Source of the DNA: Sulfuricurvum sp.
Lineage (GTDB): Bacteria; Campylobacterota; Campylobacteria; Campylobacterales; Sulfurimonadaceae
Reading direction: 5' to 3'
Assembly: GCF_030691015.1 (NCBI RefSeq)
Contig: NZ_JAUYFF010000001.1
Span: 62,001 to 126,000, forward strand
Length of the DNA stretch: 64,000 nucleotides
In this document: positions 1-8,447 of the stretch, one piece after another
Position numbering within the stretch: the stretch's first letter is position 1
Layout of the letters: each line of letters opens with the position of its first letter
Program-made: the position numbers and the translations under genes
The notes under the pieces: generated by a model
Databases searched by the model: none
The model's input: only the letters and a program-made list of their open reading frames with translations
What the model was told of the DNA's origin: nothing

Positions 1-103
1 GGTTTTGTTCCAATGACTTCACAGCCTGTCGAATCAGGCTTGTGGCTCTTTCTTTTTTCTGTTCTGCATCTTTGTTTAAATTAGGATTGCCTCGCTTCCC
101 CAT
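1..103 (-). CDS. TnpC/DUF6262-like transposition protein, 5' end only
   Basis: Only the first 34 codons are inside the window; the reading frame is open to base 1. The ATG lies in a TAATG overlap with the stop of the recombinase gene before it, so translation is probably coupled. The peptide begins MGKRGNPNLNKDAEQKKERA and is lysine-rich. Its position as the last gene after tyrosine recombinases, and its start, resemble the short TnpC/DUF6262 proteins of Tn554-type elements. The family call is inference from context and a short N-terminus. Confidence 0.5.
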   Translation of the reverse strand, partial: MGKRGNPNLNKDAEQKKERATSLIRQAVKSLEQN

Positions 104-1638
104 TATTTCTCCTTTCTAATTTGAACTTTGTTGTATAAGGATGCGAAGAGAGCCGCCCTATGATGCGAATCCCTCGCATTCGTCTCTTCTCCAATCTCAA
201 CCTGTTTTTCCGCTATCGTCAAGTACCTATCTACTTGTTCAAGATAGTAGCCTTCAAGATCCGCATCAGGAATCAGGTCATCACAGTCCAAACATTCCAA
301 ATGGTTTCCACAACTAGCAACATCGGGGCAATAACCAAGATCGGCTATCTTATGGGCTCTTGGATTTGCTAATAAGTTCTCTTCATACTTGTCACCTATA
401 CCATTAACTATAGATCCTTTCCAGTAATAGCGGGATTTTATATCGCCTTTTGCTTCCAAAAGCCTCTTTTGCTCAAATATCATAAAGCTGTCTGATGGAG
501 CTGAATAAGCATCCAATGAACCATAGGAGCGATGATTGGCAAATTGTTTTAATTGAGGACTTGTCCAGCCGGACTCCATCCGCAGTGTAATACCAGTTTT
601 TTTGAAGTCTCTTGGCACTGCACGTCTAGCTTCTGAAATTTTTAGGTCCATCTGTACTGAACGTATATATCTAGAATAGCTTAGTGAGGATAATGTGCAA
701 ATTGATTTATCGACGACATGTCGATACGTCAACAGAAAGTCTTTTTTATCTGAAGCAACCTGAAGTTCGTATGCAATGCCTTGCTGTGTTCCAATAAGCT
801 CAAACAGAATTTTCTGCATCGGTTCCTGAAGGTTTAAAAAACCCATCTTGTACTCAATTTCCCCTTTATTAGCGGAGTTTTTTACAACAGCATGTTTAAT
901 CGTCGCCATCTCATCTGTGAGCCTTTTCACACAATCCAATGGGTAGTTAAGTGTATCCTCTGGTCTTGTGGCATACAATCTCATAATCCAATAGGCTACT
1001 CTGATATGAAGAGGTGCTACATCTGTATTGAAATGTGCATCCAATTTTTCTAGAACATCTTGATCAATCACTTTATACTTGCTATCTTTAGATTTTCGGT
1101 CATATGGGTTTTCAATAGCCTCGATACCCTCAATATATGCCATAAAAGAGTGTCCATTCATCACTGAATGAAACTTCATGGCAATATAGAACAGTTTATG
1201 TTTATACACCTCGGATATCAACTTTGCACTTCGTTCATCGACCTTGGCGTCAAGCCATACTGTGTAATGTGCTAACGTATCTTTTTGAACCTGATGTAGA
1301 TTGAGTTTCTTTTCGGAGAGAAACTGATAATAGTTAATCAAGTGCGTTTGGAGATCTCTACCGCTTCCCCGATTCAACCCAGCTACAACAAACAGTTTAG
1401 CTAGATATTTTCCTCTGTTGCCAAGCTTTCCAAGATCTCTGAAAGAAATCGTGTCTGGATGAGACTTATTGGAGCGCTTATCCAGCACCCATGACTCATT
1501 CTCAAATAATGAAGTCGAATACCTCCCTAATGTAACGATAAGCTCTTGCTCAGCCTTCTTTTCATCATTGAATTGCTCATTGAGAAGCTTTTGAAATGTG
1601 ACCTTCCAGACAAACGCTGGTTTTTTTAATGCTGGCAT
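103..1638 (-). CDS. Tyrosine recombinase, third of a trio, degenerate active site
   Basis: A 511-residue tyrosine recombinase/integrase-like protein. Box I arginine is visible at about R225 (YATRPEDTL), and a late His plus the nucleophile tyrosine at about H369 and Y378 (ANHRSYGSLDAY). The expected H-x-x-R of box II reads R-D-F-K (about 343-346), so it may be catalytically weak or act as an accessory subunit. The C-terminus carries a Cys cluster (YCPDVASCGNHLECLDC) that could bind zinc, as in some Tn554-type transposition proteins. It overlaps the upstream recombinase by 13 nt and the downstream TnpC-like gene by 1 nt, so the genes form one translationally coupled operon. Confidence 0.8.
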   Translation of the reverse strand: MPALKKPAFVWKVTFQKLLNEQFNDEKKAEQELIVTLGRYSTSLFENESWVLDKRSNKSHPDTISFRDLGKLGNRGKYLAKLFVVAGLNRGSGRDLQTHLINYYQFLSEKKLNLHQVQKDTLAHYTVWLDAKVDERSAKLISEVYKHKLFYIAMKFHSVMNGHSFMAYIEGIEAIENPYDRKSKDSKYKVIDQDVLEKLDAHFNTDVAPLHIRVAYWIMRLYATRPEDTLNYPLDCVKRLTDEMATIKHAVVKNSANKGEIEYKMGFLNLQEPMQKILFELIGTQQGIAYELQVASDKKDFLLTYRHVVDKSICTLSSLSYSRYIRSVQMDLKISEARRAVPRDFKKTGITLRMESGWTSPQLKQFANHRSYGSLDAYSAPSDSFMIFEQKRLLEAKGDIKSRYYWKGSIVNGIGDKYEENLLANPRAHKIADLGYCPDVASCGNHLECLDCDDLIPDADLEGYYLEQVDRYLTIAEKQVEIGEETNARDSHHRAALFASLYNKVQIRKEK

Positions 1639-4046
1639 CTTCTTTCCTTCTCTACTTCAAGTTCATCAACCACACTCTGGTACGATTCGAGTCGATGCTG
1701 CTGGATAATATATTCAGCCCATGTAGCATACTCACGACTGGAAATCCCTTCTGCTTCCATTTCGATCACTATCGAATCCAAGATATTTTTTTGGTTATCT
1801 CTAAATTCGATCCATGTTTTCAGATATGGAACATCCGTGATCATACGAGCACAGCTTGCGCAACTCTCAACAGCCTGAAGTTTTCCGCATTCCCCCATAA
1901 TCGGATGCCGGACGCATTCCCCATATTCCATCTTTCGCTTGTGAACATACAACTCAATAAACAGTTGCTCTTTCTCCTCCCTGGTGTAGGCTTGAAGGCG
2001 TTCTTCATCCAATGATACTTTGAAGTGTTTTCTGAATAGATCCGTATTAAGTTCTTCAACCTTGCGCTCGCGAATATACGCATAGGCTTTCTCAGGTGTG
2101 TGGATGCTCATCCATCCAAAAAATGCCTTAATCTCTTCAGGTGCATGACCTTTTTCTACCATTGCAGTTGCGATCATCGAACGCATCTGATATGGTGTGT
2201 ATTTCCAAATATCCGCTTCAAGGTCTGCTTTAATCTTATATTTTTCTATTAGTAAATTGATCGGTTTTGTGAGCTCTCTTGTGGACGGTATATGATACTT
2301 AACCTGATGAGCACGGTTTTGATTACGCCTGATGAATATCGCATGACTTCCAGACTCCATTCTGACCGCTTTACTCAGCAACACCTGCTCATGAAAAGCT
2401 TGAATTACCTCTTCATCGTATATGGGCACTTTTCTAATCGGTTTTTTCCCTCTCTTTGCATAAGCCTTTACTTGCTTATTTGCATAAATTTCCAAAATAT
2501 AGCATCCTATTTTTTTGTCATATACCAAAGAGTCAACTTCGATATACCCAATCTCCGAAGGGCGGCACCCCGTCGCCGATATCACAAGAAATGCGTTTTT
2601 TATTTCTGCTTCAAGCTCATCAAGATACAAACGAATAACAAGATATACCTCTTCTGGTAGCGGCATAGTAGGATTCTCTGGCTCACTGACTTTTACGGAA
2701 AAGTCCCTAGCAATCATTTTCTGAATCTTTTTGAGGGATTCCGCCTCACTCTGACCTTCAATCGTTCTTTGGTTGGATAAATATGTGTAGAATGAAGCAA
2801 TATGGTTCTTTGCTGAGCGCACTGCATTAGGCTTTTTGTACGTACTCAAATATACAGAAACATCACTCTCCAATATCCCCGTTGCAGTTACGTTAAAGCG
2901 ATTTAAAGAAGACTTTACATACTTGAAAAATTGGATTGTTTTCTGCACCACCGATCCATCTTTGTTTTGTGCTGCGCGGTGCATTGCATAGATCTTCAGA
3001 TCCTTACCTATAGAGTCGTTTACAAGCTCACCAAGCTCGATCGAAAAACTTTTCCACTTGTTATTTTGAACATATCCGAAGCAGTATGTTTTAACGTTTT
3101 TTGAGACGTGGATCCTATTTAGCACGCGATATAGCTTTGCCTGCAAATACTGGTATTTTGAGCTCAATCCAATCAACTGATCATAAAAATCCGGCAGTAT
3201 CTCTTTTAGTTTGTATAAAAGGTTCGCTTCTTGATCAATGTGTACTTGTAATGCTTTGCCGAGTGAAATCTCTTCATTGTTAAGCATCTGCCATCTCAGC
3301 TCTTTTTTGAGGGCTTTTACGAACAATTCTTGACATGCAATCAGCGCATACATGATTACTGTTGAATTCGCAACATTAAAATGGTTTGCTACACCTTTTA
3401 AAGACCTCTTACTTGACAGCGCTTCTTGGATATCACATATCAATGCCAATGAAGTTCTGATGTCTTTGTGCAATGCGAATGACTGCTTGTAATCAAGAGT
3501 GATTTTTTTCCAGCCTTGGCTCATATAGTTCACATCAGCAACATATCGATCCAATGGAAGTATTCTCAAAGTAAGTGTGATATCATTTTTTCCCAAGTAC
3601 AACATTTGTTCGATCAGATGTTGCATTTCAGCTTCAAATCTATCCATTCCGCAATCAAACTTGTTTCTCAGAAATCCGAGTTTTTTCATGTTGAACCCAT
3701 GATATTCAAAGTACGCATACCGATGAATCCAATATTGACCGAAACACTTGTGGGTATGTGATTCAAGATATTCCTGTACAAGCTTTGAATGTTTTACTAA
3801 TGCCATCTCCAGCATTGTCCAAATTGCCTTTTCCAAGGCACTACTACGCTTTTCCCCAAACACTCGCTCAGCAATCTCCAGTAAGGTCAATTGTTTGTCA
3901 AGCAAGTTTTCCAAAAACAAATACCAGTCATAAGAATGCATAGAAATGTCTTTAAGATATTCCATTTTGATTTTAATACTACGAAATCGTTCTCCGTTGA
4001 TGACAATAAAGTTGCCCTGTTTTTTATGATACAGGTACTCAACCAT
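1626..4046 (-). CDS. Large tyrosine recombinase (TnpB-like), second of a trio
   Basis: An 806-residue protein whose C-terminal third is a tyrosine recombinase: box I arginine in SATGCRPSEI (about R495), box II as Y-T-P-Y-Q-M-R with Arg but Tyr in place of the usual His, then FFGW and the tyrosine in AYAYI. The first ~350 residues resemble nothing I recognise; a core-binding, helical region follows at about 365-450. Near the C-terminus a Cys cluster (GECGKLQAVESCASC) may bind zinc. Length and place after a ~390-residue recombinase match TnpB of Tn554-type transposons, although it is longer than classical TnpB. An in-frame TTG lies one codon upstream; I chose the ATG, which overlaps the previous gene by 8 nt. 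Confidence 0.8.
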   Translation of the reverse strand: MVEYLYHKKQGNFIVINGERFRSIKIKMEYLKDISMHSYDWYLFLENLLDKQLTLLEIAERVFGEKRSSALEKAIWTMLEMALVKHSKLVQEYLESHTHKCFGQYWIHRYAYFEYHGFNMKKLGFLRNKFDCGMDRFEAEMQHLIEQMLYLGKNDITLTLRILPLDRYVADVNYMSQGWKKITLDYKQSFALHKDIRTSLALICDIQEALSSKRSLKGVANHFNVANSTVIMYALIACQELFVKALKKELRWQMLNNEEISLGKALQVHIDQEANLLYKLKEILPDFYDQLIGLSSKYQYLQAKLYRVLNRIHVSKNVKTYCFGYVQNNKWKSFSIELGELVNDSIGKDLKIYAMHRAAQNKDGSVVQKTIQFFKYVKSSLNRFNVTATGILESDVSVYLSTYKKPNAVRSAKNHIASFYTYLSNQRTIEGQSEAESLKKIQKMIARDFSVKVSEPENPTMPLPEEVYLVIRLYLDELEAEIKNAFLVISATGCRPSEIGYIEVDSLVYDKKIGCYILEIYANKQVKAYAKRGKKPIRKVPIYDEEVIQAFHEQVLLSKAVRMESGSHAIFIRRNQNRAHQVKYHIPSTRELTKPINLLIEKYKIKADLEADIWKYTPYQMRSMIATAMVEKGHAPEEIKAFFGWMSIHTPEKAYAYIRERKVEELNTDLFRKHFKVSLDEERLQAYTREEKEQLFIELYVHKRKMEYGECVRHPIMGECGKLQAVESCASCARMITDVPYLKTWIEFRDNQKNILDSIVIEMEAEGISSREYATWAEYIIQQHRLESYQSVVDELEVEKERRCQH

Positions 4047-5208
4047 CAAGCTTTCCTTTTAGTTCCAATAAACGCTTATTTAAGTCTTCAGCATGCTTTT
4101 TAGCAAATTCTTGTGCAATCTCCGCATTTGCATGGTCTACATACGGCCTAATAGAGTCAATCGTTTTCCAACCCATAATGTGACGAATCGTCTCATCTGT
4201 TAATTTCAGCTCGCCATTCACCATGTCTTTAACTAGTTTCGTCGCCTTATCAGATCGTCCTGAGTGTGTTCGCACCGCTCCTTTAATACCAGCTTTTTTA
4301 GCAGCTGTTTTTAAAGCACTTCTATATGAATTTGCCGAATATTCTGTAAAAGCTACCTCTTCATTTTTTATTCGAGTATTCACAAATAAAGCATCATTTA
4401 ACTTTTTTGCTTTCATCTCTGCCTTATTTCGCTCATGACGAATATAGTTCTCAATCACGGAGGCCGTCTGATCACCGATAGCCACAGTACGTTTTCTACC
4501 GCGTCCAGTACCCTTAGATCTACTCGGCTTCACAGTGCTGTTCTTAGGATCATAATCTTTCAGCTTGATAGAAAGAACTTCATCAATCCTCATACCATGT
4601 AATGTCAACAGAAAAATTGCACGATTGCGATAATTACTGAAGTTGGAGTAGATTGCATGGATTTCCTCATCGGAGTATTCCATAATGTACTCTTTAATAT
4701 TTGTCTTGAATTTAGTGAGGAACAAATCAATTATCGCATCAGCAACCGATTCAACACTGTCCCAACGTAAAGTTAGTGCCGTCTTGTATTCCAATAATCC
4801 TCCATCTTTCCATCGATGAATCTGAAGAACGCTATGATCTGCGAATTGCCATAGAAATTTATAGAACCTGACGATCAAATCCTTGTGCTTCATGATTGTC
4901 TTATATCCAGCACTAGGTTCGCTTACAATCTCACCAGTTTTGACATCAAAATTAATAATATAGAGCATGTATGCCTTGACATCTTCATCAGTAGCATTCC
5001 AATACTGTATACCTCTTTCAGATAAAAAGTTAAAATATTTCACAAGACCATATCCTACTCGCTTGCCATATTCTAAAGAGTTTTTAGAACGGTTACTGAC
5101 ATATAAGCTTGAATAAAAATCCGGTATATTTGGGGTACAAATAAAGTAAAAATGGCTAATATTGCCATTTTTATGCCTTTTTCTTCCATTTTTGATACGA
5201 TATATCAT
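4039..5208 (-). CDS. Tyrosine recombinase (TnpA-like), first of a trio
   Basis: A 389-residue tyrosine recombinase with an apparently complete active site: R207 in LHGMRIDEVL, H315-x-x-R318 in RTHSGRSD, H343/W347 in HIMGW, and nucleophile Y356 in RPYVD. Residues ~45-125 form the SAM-like core-binding domain. It is the first gene of the trio and probably supplies the main strand-exchange activity of the element, with the next two proteins as partners. ATG start with a weak AAGAG ribosome site. In Tn554 the tnpA side is close to one end of the element, so the end should lie in the ~380 bases upstream. Confidence 0.88.
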   Translation of the reverse strand: MIYRIKNGRKRHKNGNISHFYFICTPNIPDFYSSLYVSNRSKNSLEYGKRVGYGLVKYFNFLSERGIQYWNATDEDVKAYMLYIINFDVKTGEIVSEPSAGYKTIMKHKDLIVRFYKFLWQFADHSVLQIHRWKDGGLLEYKTALTLRWDSVESVADAIIDLFLTKFKTNIKEYIMEYSDEEIHAIYSNFSNYRNRAIFLLTLHGMRIDEVLSIKLKDYDPKNSTVKPSRSKGTGRGRKRTVAIGDQTASVIENYIRHERNKAEMKAKKLNDALFVNTRIKNEEVAFTEYSANSYRSALKTAAKKAGIKGAVRTHSGRSDKATKLVKDMVNGELKLTDETIRHIMGWKTIDSIRPYVDHANAEIAQEFAKKHAEDLNKRLLELKGKLDG

Positions 5209-5586
5209 TATTATGCTCTTGCTAAAAAAATAACTGTTACGGATATTCTATATTCATGATTTACAGATTCAGACATATATTGTAGTCTAAAATACACTAT
5301 AATTAATACTTTCTATTCAATTCTTCACGTTAACGTTCTCAGGAACATATCTCTAAAACATATATATCCCATTTTTAAATGTATCGTAATTTCCTCCTTA
5401 CTAACGTTAGATAGTAGCCGTAAATCATCCGCATCAAAAAAAATAAATTCGTTTTACGGTCCCGTATAGTTTCAAACTGGACTGATTTTAATTATTTACC
5501 TTCCGTCTCGCACATACGCATCACATCGTAAAGAATATAGTAAAAAAGAATTATTTTTTCATGTGCCATATTCCACTCCATGTGAA
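5209..5586. other. Gene-free 378-base stretch, probable end of the recombinase element
   Basis: AT-rich, with no convincing ORF. It contains three small palindromes: ACGTTAACGT at 5327-5336, CTAACGTTAG at 5401-5410 and TACGGTCCCGTA at 5455-5466. The first two share TAACGT and lie about 70 bases apart, so they may be recombinase or regulator sites. A TACAAT-like -10 for the tnpA-like gene is possible on the minus strand. No long terminal inverted repeat was found, which suits a Tn554-type element. Confidence 0.4.
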
Positions 5587-5979
5587 TTACAAATGATTAG
5601 ATGATTCTTTTTTATGAAACTGCTCTTTATAAATCAAGATGTATCCATTATGAAGATACGCAATTGTTCCATCGTATTCCTGTGTTGCTTCTTTGATGCA
5701 AATATATGCCTTATTAATGATGTAGTTCATTGTTTTATCACCATATCGAATATGATTGACAAGATTATTCTCTTCATCTACATCAACAATACAACCATAA
5801 AAAAGAGTAGACAAGATACGAATAAGCGTTTGGGGTGATATCTCCCGAACTGTGTCTCTTAATATATTTGGATTGTCTTGAGGGTAATAGCGCACTTCAC
5901 CAAGCTTTAGATTTAAAACATTCCCTTCCATCAGCTTGTCGCCCATAAAATGTCCGATGACCTTGAGTTTGTTCTTCAT
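5587..5979 (-). CDS. Unrecognised 130-residue protein, partner of the zinc-ribbon gene
   Basis: I do not recognise this protein. It has no signal peptide or membrane segment and looks like a compact mixed alpha/beta protein with several aromatic strands (for example DGTIAYLHNGYILIYKEQF). It starts in an ATGA overlap with the stop of the upstream zinc-ribbon gene, so the two are probably made together as a two-gene unit. The unit is AT-rich, lies beside a mobile element and is divergent from an XRE regulator, a setting common for accessory or defence cassettes. Function unknown. Confidence 0.6.
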   Translation of the reverse strand: MKNKLKVIGHFMGDKLMEGNVLNLKLGEVRYYPQDNPNILRDTVREISPQTLIRILSTLFYGCIVDVDEENNLVNHIRYGDKTMNYIINKAYICIKEATQEYDGTIAYLHNGYILIYKEQFHKKESSNHL

Positions 5980-7178
5980 TGTAATTTTTCCTTTGTGTGC
6001 ATATGGACTAGGTAATCAATTGATGCTTTTGACAAAAATCCTTTTTCTTTGATAGTAAGAACTTGATTGAATAAAATACTTGAAATAGTAGTCTGGGGGC
6101 TATTATATGCCCGAGCATAACCTTCCATCTCCCACTGCCTATCGATGGCTTTATTGGCATATTTGACTAGGTTGTCCGTGATGGACTCGACTGATAGATT
6201 CTTTTTGTATTTTTGTTTATATGCGGCAGCGCTATTTGCGACAGCCCAGATAATTTTAAACATCTGTGTAGTTGAAAATTTTTCTGTTACCGTAGATAGT
6301 TCCAAAAGAGTTTTATCGTTGATTATCACTAGTGACTGATATATCAAGCCGCATTTTTCAAGCTGTACCCTTAAATATTCGATACTCTCATGTAATACGA
6401 TTTCTGTCCACAATTCATATCCATCTTCTATTTCTTGAGCTTGTAATATTGAAGGGGCAAGTAGAGTTTTGATGAGTGTTGACCATGTGGTGTCATCATG
6501 TGATATGTTGAGCTCATAATAAATTTCAAATAGATCATACTCTAGCGTATCATTTTCAAGCACAAATGCATTATGACTTCGATCACTAAGGCAGATAATT
6601 CCTCTTGTGATTAAATGAGTATAAATTTTCTGTGCATATTTCGTTGTAGGTGCCAAACGAATATGAGGGCATTTTGAAAAAGGCTTCAAGACCTTTAGAT
6701 CGTTTGTTAAACAATTTTTGACGAGTGCCGCAAGATAAAGACGGTCGCGAAGAGTTAACTCACTAATTTCAACCGGCTGTTTTTTTGTTTTATTGATATA
6801 CCCCGAGATAGCTTCGTCTTTAAACCGTTCACTGAGCTCTTTTACCCGATTTATTTGGCGCTTCAATTCCTTACAGCCATTACAATTACACTTTTTATTA
6901 TTAAGTAAATGGTCACACAGTAAACACACTTGCCTGTCTGTGCCCATGCTATGCCTAGAAGTAGGTAGATACCCAAGGGGAAATTTGCAGTAAGGACATT
7001 TTTCTTTTGATGATACAGGTGGAAAACATTTATAAAGATTAGTTGTTGAAACGTCAATTCGATATTTTTCAATCAGCGATGAAGGTCTGACATTTAAATA
7101 ATATTGCTCTTGAAGTTCTTTTTTTTCTTGTTGCGATAAATGATCAAGCCTGATTAGATATTTTGCGTATTTGTACAC
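5976..7178 (-). CDS. Zinc-ribbon protein with N-terminal HTH-like segment, function unknown
   Basis: A 400-residue cytoplasmic protein. Residues ~30-52 could form a helix-turn-helix (SSLIEKYRIDVSTTNLYK). They are followed by a dense Cys set, CPYC ... CLLC ... CNCNGC (about 61-102), typical of one or two zinc ribbons. The remaining ~300 residues are helical with no motif I can name. The start is GTG behind a good GGGAGAG site. The combination suggests nucleic-acid binding, but no catalytic motif is visible. It heads a two-gene unit transcribed away from the XRE gene across a perfect palindrome, so that regulator may control it. Confidence 0.65.
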   Translation of the reverse strand: MYKYAKYLIRLDHLSQQEKKELQEQYYLNVRPSSLIEKYRIDVSTTNLYKCFPPVSSKEKCPYCKFPLGYLPTSRHSMGTDRQVCLLCDHLLNNKKCNCNGCKELKRQINRVKELSERFKDEAISGYINKTKKQPVEISELTLRDRLYLAALVKNCLTNDLKVLKPFSKCPHIRLAPTTKYAQKIYTHLITRGIICLSDRSHNAFVLENDTLEYDLFEIYYELNISHDDTTWSTLIKTLLAPSILQAQEIEDGYELWTEIVLHESIEYLRVQLEKCGLIYQSLVIINDKTLLELSTVTEKFSTTQMFKIIWAVANSAAAYKQKYKKNLSVESITDNLVKYANKAIDRQWEMEGYARAYNSPQTTISSILFNQVLTIKEKGFLSKASIDYLVHMHTKEKLQ

Positions 7179-7209
7179 TCTGCTCTCTCCCGCTGGAATA
7201 TAATTATTA

Positions 7210-7227
7210 AACCCACTATAGTGGGTT
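7210..7227. promoter_or_regulatory. Perfect 18-bp palindrome, likely operator over divergent promoters
   Basis: AACCCACTATAGTGGGTT is an uninterrupted palindrome centred between 7218 and 7219. It lies between the GTG start of the zinc-ribbon gene (7178) and the ATG of the XRE gene (7283). Its core holds TATAGT on both strands, so it may overlap the -10 boxes of both promoters. The central ACTATAGT resembles the symmetric cores bound by small XRE control proteins. The inferred binder is the adjacent 83-residue regulator. Confidence 0.55.
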
Positions 7228-7282
7228 GTTTAAAAGTATAACAGAAACTACACTCGTGCATATATTTTAATGAAGAAGATAA

Positions 7283-7534
7283 ATGCAAGAATCAATAGTT
7301 TTTTCTGATGATGAAATCAGTTTGATGTATAAAAGAATCGGAGAGAATGTTAAAAAATATCGAGAACTGAAAGAGATGAGCCAGCTTCAGCTCTCGAATG
7401 CAATGGGTTACAATTCGGTCAGTTTGGTATCGGCAGCAGAATTATGTAGTGATGGAAAGCATTTTAATCTTGAGCACCTGTATAAAATCGCCAAGATACT
7501 TGATATTGCAATGTGCAAATTAATAAATACTTAG
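7283..7534 (+). CDS. Small XRE/Cro-type transcriptional regulator
   Basis: An 83-residue protein that is essentially one Cro/C1 helix-turn-helix domain: residues ~14-35 (RIGENVKKYRELKEMSQLQL) lead into the recognition region around NAMGYNSVSLVSAAE, ending in a KIAKILDI helix. Its size matches controller proteins of restriction-modification and other accessory cassettes, but no methylase or endonuclease is adjacent. It is divergent from the zinc-ribbon unit with the 18-bp palindrome between them, so it probably represses or times that unit and itself. Confidence 0.8.
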   Translation: MQESIVFSDDEISLMYKRIGENVKKYRELKEMSQLQLSNAMGYNSVSLVSAAELCSDGKHFNLEHLYKIAKILDIAMCKLINT

Positions 7535-7862
7535 TGTTTCAATAGAAAAGATACAGCGTATTGGTATCAAATATTAGATATCCAAAACATTCCTTCTCTT
7601 TATTATCCACTTGCCAGTATTTAGGATAAATTCTTCATGTCGGAAAACTTCAAAATGTAGTATCCGTATATTCTATAAATTCGACAGTGTTTTTCGTATA
7701 ATAATTTGTTGCTTATCAGATGGCTTTGGACTTGATAATAAGAGTATACGGAAAACACTTGTTTCCCGTACACTATTCTTACTCTTCTAACATTTTAATA
7801 GTTTATAGATATTTTTATATCTTGATAAGATTCACTTTTTAAAATGAAGATTAAATAAGATG
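7535..7862. other. Gene-free 328-base stretch with inverted repeats
   Basis: No gene is seen. The main content is the repeat cluster at 7686-7770. It lies between the XRE gene and the convergent mntP gene, at the boundary between the accessory region and the metal-handling genes. Confidence 0.5.
7686..7770. repeat. Nested inverted repeats of a TACGG-AAAACA motif
   Basis: AGTGTTTTTCGTATA (7686-7700) and TATACGGAAAACACT (7745-7759) are 15-base inverted repeats with one mismatch, enclosing a further CTTATCA/TGATAA pairing. The right arm also forms a tighter palindrome, TACGGAAAACA (7747-7757), CT, TGTTTCCCGTA (7760-7770), again with one mismatch. CGGAAAAC recurs at 7641-7648. It could be a terminator-like hairpin, a protein-binding array, or a recombination/attachment site. 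Confidence 0.5.
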
Positions 7863-8420
7863 CTATAACACTCCAAGATGTTCTAAGAGAATTTTAAAGC
7901 CAAGTCCTATCAGAATTACTCCACCAACCATCTCCGCTTTACTCTCCAAAAGTGACCCTAGTTTTTTCCCGATATAGACCGCAGCGATACATAACACAAA
8001 AGTTACCAGTGCGATCACACTTGCCGCTGTATAAATATCGGTTTGTAAAAAAGCAAATGTCACTCCGATAGCCATTGCGTCGATACTAGTAGCAATACCT
8101 AATGTGATAAGAGCTTTGGTAGAGAGATCGTTCACTTCATTGTCAAACTCGTTTTGATACGCTTCATAGAGCATTTTACCGCCCAGTCCTACAAGGAGGA
8201 CAAAGGCGATCCAGTGGTCGAATGATTGGACGTATTCGGCGAAACTGATCCCGATGAAATATCCGGCAATCGGCATCGCCCCTTGGAAAAATCCGAAAAC
8301 AGCAGCGGCAAATAGGGCTTTAGAGATGAGTAAATCTTTGTATTTTGAGCCGATGGCGATCGAGACGGCGACGGAGTCCATCGCCAATGCTATGGCGAGG
8401 ATGAGAAGGGTTTCATTCAT
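7863..8420 (-). CDS. mntP: Manganese efflux pump MntP
   Basis: An integral membrane protein of 185 residues, the usual MntP length, with about six transmembrane helices in two repeats. The conserved membrane aspartates are present: D15 in ALAMDSVAVS and D114 in ATSIDAMAIG. The family exports Mn2+ across the inner membrane to prevent manganese toxicity. It stands alone on the minus strand, 27 nt after the dmeF stop, so the two may be co-transcribed. I saw no obvious manganese riboswitch upstream. Confidence 0.92.
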   Translation of the reverse strand: MNETLLILAIALAMDSVAVSIAIGSKYKDLLISKALFAAAVFGFFQGAMPIAGYFIGISFAEYVQSFDHWIAFVLLVGLGGKMLYEAYQNEFDNEVNDLSTKALITLGIATSIDAMAIGVTFAFLQTDIYTAASVIALVTFVLCIAAVYIGKKLGSLLESKAEMVGGVILIGLGFKILLEHLGVL

Positions 8421-8447
8421 ACGGTATCCTGAGAAATAAGTGGCGAA

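Noticed and set aside
1629-4103. Several plus-strand ORFs of 60-128 codons opposite the recombinase genes
   Set aside because: They lie entirely antisense to clear genes, lack ribosome sites and resemble no family.
7603-7611. TTATCCACT, close to a DnaA box
   Set aside because: A single 8/9 match in AT-rich DNA with no dnaA gene and no cluster of boxes; not evidence for an origin.
5243-7677. Shared ATATTCTATA at 5243-5252 and 7668-7677 as element-end direct repeats
   Set aside because: A ten-base AT-only match (apart from one C) in AT-rich DNA is too weak to define element ends.
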